Assembly (NCBI GenBank): GCA_900617975.1
Contig: UZAE01012423.1
Span: forward strand, 1-42,370
Length of the DNA: 42,370 nucleotides
From: Rodentolepis nana
Taxonomy: Eukaryota; Platyhelminthes; Cestoda; Cyclophyllidea; Hymenolepididae
Direction: 5' to 3'
Below, in pieces: positions 37,421 to 42,370 of this stretch. The first letter of the stretch is position 1. Every line of letters starts with the position of its first letter. The notes under the pieces were generated by a model. The model did no database searches, was not told where the DNA came from, and worked only from the letters and a program-made list of their open reading frames with translations. The translations under genes and the position numbers were made by a program.

Positions 37421-37716
37421 GACGTTTCAACAATCAATGACTTTTACTAGACTCCAAACAGCAATCGGAAAATGGCACTAGGTGGGCGTATTGATGGTTT
37501 CGCCGAGGAAAAGCTGCCCCAAACAGTAGTACAAGAGCACTGTGCGTTCTTCATCGCAAGCATTCGCCTACAGTTGGCAGCCATAAGCTTCGTCTGTTTC
37601 CTCGGATTTCCAGTAAGATGGCGATTTGCGCCATTACACACGAGTGCTGCTGTTGGCTGGCGTCTAATTATCATTATTCTTATTGCTATTCCTACTAGTA
37701 TTACTATTACTATTAC

Positions 37717-37718
<2 letters not shown>

Positions 37719-37750
<32 letters not shown>
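37719..37750. repeat. ATT trinucleotide microsatellite
   Basis: About ten tandem ATT/TTA units, preceded by imperfect TATTAC units. The long open frames that cross it on both strands are products of the repeat (runs of Ile), not genes. Confidence 0.95.
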
Positions 37751-37755
<5 letters not shown>

Positions 37756-37922
37756 TGAGTCAAGGGTACATGGAAAGAAAGGAGTGAAGTTAAAGGCAGA
37801 TGTAGAGGACTTCGACCACAAAATTGTTCAGTCATGAAAAGATACTCTGCGAAGCAAACTCAAATTACGATTTCCAACTGAGCGCGCATAGAACTCCCCC
37901 CACGTGTTCAATTCCATTTCAG

Positions 37923-37988
37923 CCTCTGCGATCTCAAGGTGGTATTTCACCAGAGAGATCCTTACTTGTCATTGTTGTAATGAAATCG
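37923..37988 (+). other. Exon-like island (uncertain)
   Basis: Sixty-six bases lie between a good acceptor (polypyrimidine then CAG at 37920-37922) and a consensus donor (GTGAGT at 37989). Two of three frames are open. A second island ends at a GTGAGT at 38254; upstream of it the frame is open with Cys near the end. The phases of the two do not match, and the minus strand is also open here, so no gene model is offered. Confidence 0.25.
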
Positions 37989-38461
37989 GTGAGTAGAATG
38001 TAACGGCCTAGACCTGATAGTGACAAAGAAGGAGAGAGAGAGCTTTGACAGGCTCATCACAATGAAGTTGCTGAATTTGACCCTCCAGTTTGACGCATTT
38101 TATCAACGAAGTCATACACTGGCTAAACTCCACTTGTTGTTCAGATTCAACCACTTCACCGGACTCATCAGACTGGATTATTCTGCTAAAACACACTACT
38201 TCGGTGATGAAATGCATATTCTCAAAGCACACTGTCCTCAACACTCCGATTGTGTGAGTACGGTGGCTTGAGTACTTACAAAGATTGAGTGTAGTTGCTA
38301 CATTAGAAGTGAACTTCAATGCTTCTTCTCTAGAAGTGGCTATCAAGCCCGTGCCAATGAACCCACTTGATGCATTCTAGTTGTATTCGACTGAGGGACA
38401 GCAGTCTCAGGAAGGCTTGCAAGTTTCTAATCTCACCGTGAAGGTAGTTGGGTGTGGGAGA

Positions 38462-38498
38462 GGAAGGGAGGGAGGGAGGGAGGGAGGGGAGGGGGGAT
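38462..38498. repeat. GGGA-type purine microsatellite
   Basis: Tandem GGGA/GGGAG units on the plus strand, non-coding. Confidence 0.9.
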
Positions 38499-40562
38499 AC
38501 TAATGCATATTATTTAAAATTGGCGTCCATTCCACTAGTGACCCTAGAATGTCCTTTCCAACGGGTTTCACTCATTTTACACAGTTGGCTTTTTGACAAC
38601 ACATTCGAGTGAGCTAACTAACACGTCTTCTTCCCAACTGGCATGTCCACACTTGCGCATTGTTGATTGCATTGACTAACACTCTTCCCAGAGCCACCAA
38701 TTTCACAGCTCCATCGCTCTCAAATTGAGGACGTTAATCTGCAAACTATTAACTAGCACTCTACGTGGACTGGAGTCCGGCTAAGGTCTGGTGCAATGTG
38801 AATCATAATAAACTGCAAACAATGAGGTGACTTGTCTATTAAAGGAGCCACCGCTAGTCAACGAGGTTAGCTAACAAGCCATCTAATTACTACCATGCCA
38901 ATTAGTAAAACCCTTGATCAAGAGATATTTCATTTACTAGTTGCAATCGCTCTAACGTATTGCACGAGGCGCGAATCCTACAATTATACGCCAATGCCAA
39001 ATTTACCAATGTCAAAGCAATAACTGTATTGTCAAATGTTGCATTTCACGTCATTATTTTAATGTTAATAACCTACTCAGATGCCATCTCTCCTTTCAAA
39101 AACTCATTCTTTGCACTCTCAGTGCTTACAATTAGCCGATGAGATAAGCCGAAATTTAAATTAGCTGTTAAATGTATATAAATTGGAGAGAGGTAGGAGT
39201 GATCGTCCAATGGTTTCTCACCAGCTATTTTGTGTGCTGTGCCTCTCACAAATTGCATACCCTCGGTTCAAATGCGTTTCTCCGCATATGAGTAAAGTCG
39301 CCCAAAGAGTGGTGCTAACAAAGAGATGGTTTGGGTCGGCATGTAAGCATTTCACATTTGCCAATTTTGGGCAAATTGATAGTAGTTTGTAGGCTTGTTT
39401 GCGATAACTCCACTGTCTGTTCACTTCACGGTTTCGCCTTACAGCCTCCCTCCCGATGTCCTCTTACACTCCTGTTTGACCCAGAACAGGAAAGTCAATA
39501 TTCAATCTTCATGTCCACAAAAGTGCACATTAGGCTCCTGTGTGTTTGGGCACAGCACCACTGTGACTGCTTTGAAGGCCCATACTTATTATTGGATGAG
39601 AGGTGGCATGAGTGGGTCTAAGGGCGCCTTCTTACTTGCATTGATTCCGAATGAATTCTCCATCCCCTAACCTACAACGAGAAAGTCCGTAGATGAGCAC
39701 CAAATGCCCTCTTATCAAACTCTCGAAATCTCCACACACCGACACAATTTTATGAGTGGAAAAGATTGGAATTGTCCAAGTGTTTCTCTGACTGAAACAC
39801 TGAAACCCATTCGGGTTGACAGAGAAGATGTAGTGGTGGGTGTGAACACCAGGCGTAGTTATGGGGAGAGGTAGAGGGAGGTGAAGTGGCATTATGTTGG
39901 AGCTACTTGGTGAGAAACCCATCTGCTGCATTTAGCCAGTGTCTTTGGTCATTTCGAAACACTAACCTCTGACTTTGCAACTAAGTTGCTTTCAAATGAG
40001 ATCAGTGGAGTTGATTCCTGATGCCCTGGTTCCTTCATGGATTTAGTTACGTTTGGGTTATTTTTCCACGAAACTTTGTAACTTGAGATATTCAACTTCC
40101 ACATTTCGCAATCATCTTATTCTTCTTCTTCACACTTCACCCATGTAATGGAACAAATGTGAATGACTGGATGGTTTGTGGCACCAATACTTCTACTCGT
40201 GCAAAGTCAGTTGCACACCGGTTGATTAGTAGTGAAGAAACAAGGTATGGCATTATTGCATCTGTCTACTTCGCAGTTTCTCCAATAACCTCTACTACCA
40301 TTTCCATTGAGTTGTCTTTAGTTGTCTTGGATGGTGTACTTCATTTCTTTGCCTTTCAATGTGTGTTTAGTATTTCTGAGTTGCATGGACTTAATGAAAC
40401 AGATAGTACCTTACCATGCGAAAAGCTAAAATAGTCCCGTCTCAGCAGAAATCGAGATGAAGTCAGGTAGGAGTAGGCAATGTTGTGGGCATGTTAAAAA
40501 TCTTGAATCTGTTGAATTCTGGCAGCGTGAAGTTATTCACCTTCTCATAGAGGCGGGGTGTT

Positions 40563-40565
<3 letters not shown>

Positions 40566-40615
<50 letters not shown>

Positions 40616-40616
40616 N
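40566..40616. repeat. Poly-G tract ending in an ambiguous base
   Basis: A run of 50 G is followed by n at 40616. This is either a real homopolymer or a sequencing or assembly artefact; its length should not be trusted. Confidence 0.9.
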
Positions 40617-41246
40617 TCATTGTTTCATAGTCCAGTTTTCTAAATTTGATCACCCACTTTCAAATGAGTTAGGTCTATGACACTCCACCGACTCGTTTTT
40701 ACCTGAATATCGCCATAGAATGACAAAGGCGCTTAAACAGACCCGAGCTCATGCGCTGTCAGTTCATGGTGTTGGTGGTGCTGATGATAGTGGAAGTAAT
40801 ATTATTATTTTTATTTTTATTATTACCACCCCTACTACTGGTATTGAAAAGAAAATGCTTTTAAGGATATTTGATTCTCAGCCACTTGTAGACAAAAGGA
40901 GTCACATTTATTGCCTTCGTTAATTTCAAGAGATAAATGACTTGAATGTTGTCGCCGATCTTGCAAAACAGAGATGCAACTTTGTGATAAATTGCAATGG
41001 TGTATTCAATTTGAGAACAGTGTCATGGTGTCATCCCGCCTATGATTTCGTATTTGAAATAAATCTAATCCGATTTGGTTCAACGGGCGGCTCTCAGTTG
41101 CATAAACGTAATGAAATAGACATTTCTCACTCTTCTTCCCTCTTGTTTTCTCTATGCTTAATGTTAGCACAAACTTGCTTCTACTGTTGTGTTTTCAACA
41201 GTTAAACCAACCACCGTGTTATGCACATTGACAAACTTATGTAGGG

Positions 41247-41336
41247 TCGAATGGAGTGTCCACCAAGCGCACAGATGATGAGGCTGATGATGCTCAATCA
41301 TTCAAACAGGAAATGCTCAACATAGTTTATAACTAG
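41247..41336 (+). other. Possible terminal exon (uncertain)
   Basis: After a TATGTAG acceptor-like site (ends 41244), a frame of 29 codons encodes an acidic, protein-like stretch containing STKRTDDEADDAQSFKQEML and ends in TAG at 41334-41336. No upstream exon could be tied to it. A second frame over the same bases is also open. Confidence 0.25.
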
Positions 41337-41498
41337 AAGCATTCAATTGTGCTTTCGACTTACTCCTAGCCATTGTATGGTGTTCTAATTTTAACATATT
41401 GGCCACAATTGCATACACAAATACCCCGGGCAGTGGCTAAGTGGCACCTCCAAACTAGGTGTGATATTACATGGGAAACTATCACTTGATGCCTCACA

Positions 41499-41500
<2 letters not shown>

Positions 41501-41558
<58 letters not shown>

Positions 41559-41559
41559 G
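41501..41559. repeat. Compound CA/TA dinucleotide microsatellite
   Basis: About 16 CA units pass directly into about 12 TA units. Non-coding. Confidence 0.97.
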
Positions 41560-41919
41560 AAAGAGAGAAAGAGAGAGAGTGAGTCTCCATTGTGTATTCT
41601 GAGTGTCTTACTAAAGGCTGATAAAGTGAACTTTGGATAGTTCGCTTGTACTCTACCATAAACTAACTTCTCACTTTATATGAAATGTGGACTTCGTGAG
41701 TCTTTCATCCATTACTCAACAACGAACCATAAATCATCTGGCAAATAATCACCCTCCTTGATAGTCAAATGTTACTAATAGGGAAGAAGTCTTCGTCTTT
41801 GGAAGGTCTTGTCACTTGCCCAGAATTGATAGTACATTCGAAATGCCTAACTTGACAAAATCTACTTCCAGCTGCTTGAAGTTGTTTGGCCAACTTTAAC
41901 GGACACCTAATTTTAGTAA

Positions 41920-41946
41920 GGGTGGGTGGGTGGGTGGGTGGGGGGG
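41920..41946. repeat. GGGT microsatellite
   Basis: Five or so GGGT units run into a short G tract on the plus strand. Confidence 0.9.
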
Positions 41947-42130
41947 CGGATAATTCAATTGGGCTTCAGCAGACAAACTCACTCCAGAGGTTCCGTGATC
42001 ATTCACTTAGATTTGTGTTTGATCTGAATACGCGTCAACAAGTAATCTAGCCATTCTAAAACGCCAACGATCATAATTCAAGATGTTATTAGCCACCTGA
42101 GTGTTACGTTCTGGTAAACGCCAGCTGGTT

Positions 42131-42370
42131 GTTTGTCCCAATTCTAAATTGTTATAACTTCCACATAGACGTTTAGACGTAGCATTGTGAGAGAATAAGG
42201 CCGAGATACTTTAATACTATCACAATTTAAAAAGCATTAATTTTTGATACCGTGACGTCTTGGAACCTGTTCCCTAGCCATACATTATGATTGCCTGAGG
42301 TAGTGTATTTCAATGGGCCACATTTGCACTGTCTATGTGGAAGTTATAACAATTTAGAATTGGGACAAAC
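42131..42370. mobile_element. 240-bp element bounded by a perfect 40-bp inverted repeat
   Basis: Bases 42131-42170 are the exact reverse complement of 42331-42370 (40 of 40), with a 160-bp non-coding, AT-rich centre that does not pair. The right arm ends on the final base of the window, so the arms could be longer. The form fits a MITE-like or foldback element. No transposase piece is inside, and the arms do not match the mariner fossil as far as I could see. Because it closes exactly at the sequence end, an assembly effect at a repeat is an alternative. Confidence 0.6.

Larger units (their letters stand above)
38500..42130. other. Right intergenic region; no recognised gene
   Basis: Short open frames on both strands show no family motif. 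The region is rich in simple repeats. One exon-like stretch is at 41247-41336. No tRNA, rRNA or transposon protein was recognised. Confidence 0.5.

Overview
The window is eukaryotic nuclear DNA with split genes, canonical GT/AG introns and AT-rich intergenic DNA. The protein divergence pattern, very small introns (31-45 nt, two of them with a perfect TACTAAC branch-site box) and a selenocysteine-pathway gene point to a parasitic flatworm, most likely a tapeworm. The organism call is inference; the gene calls rest on protein motifs read directly from the sequence.

Layout, left to right. (1) 1-1656: no recognisable gene; a repeat-like block at about 441-905. (2) 1657-3310, minus strand: a probable small multi-pass membrane protein gene of five exons, family not recognised. 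(3) 3637-4683, plus: PSTK, the kinase that phosphorylates Ser-tRNA(Sec), four exons. It is head-to-head with gene 2. (4) 6716-28062, plus: the dominant gene, about 26 exons and 2892 codons, encoding NURF301/BPTF, the large subunit of the NURF chromatin remodeller. Domain order is AT-hooks, DDT, PHD1, WHIM, coiled coil and conserved NUC block, acidic/basic linker, two C-terminal PHD fingers, bromodomain. Its intron 15 carries a dead mariner transposon, and intron 16 a second fragment. (5) 30035-35924, minus: DNAAF5 (HEATR2), a HEAT-repeat dynein-arm assembly factor, six exons, convergent with NURF301. (6) 35925-42370: no recognised gene; microsatellites, homopolymer runs, a few exon-like islands, and a perfect 40-bp inverted repeat closing exactly on the last base.

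The genes do not form one pathway. PSTK serves selenoprotein synthesis, NURF301 reads histone marks and recruits the ISWI motor, and DNAAF5 pre-assembles axonemal dynein for motile cilia and sperm.

The most interesting signal is in NURF301. The PHD finger next to the bromodomain keeps all four aromatic-cage residues for H3K4me3, but the bromodomain has lost the acetyl-lysine-binding Asn (Phe in its place) and much of the ZA loop. This suggests a remodeller that reads methylation but no longer acetylation. Exon boundaries were worked out by eye from splice consensus and reading phase; they are mutually phase-consistent but not confirmed by transcripts.
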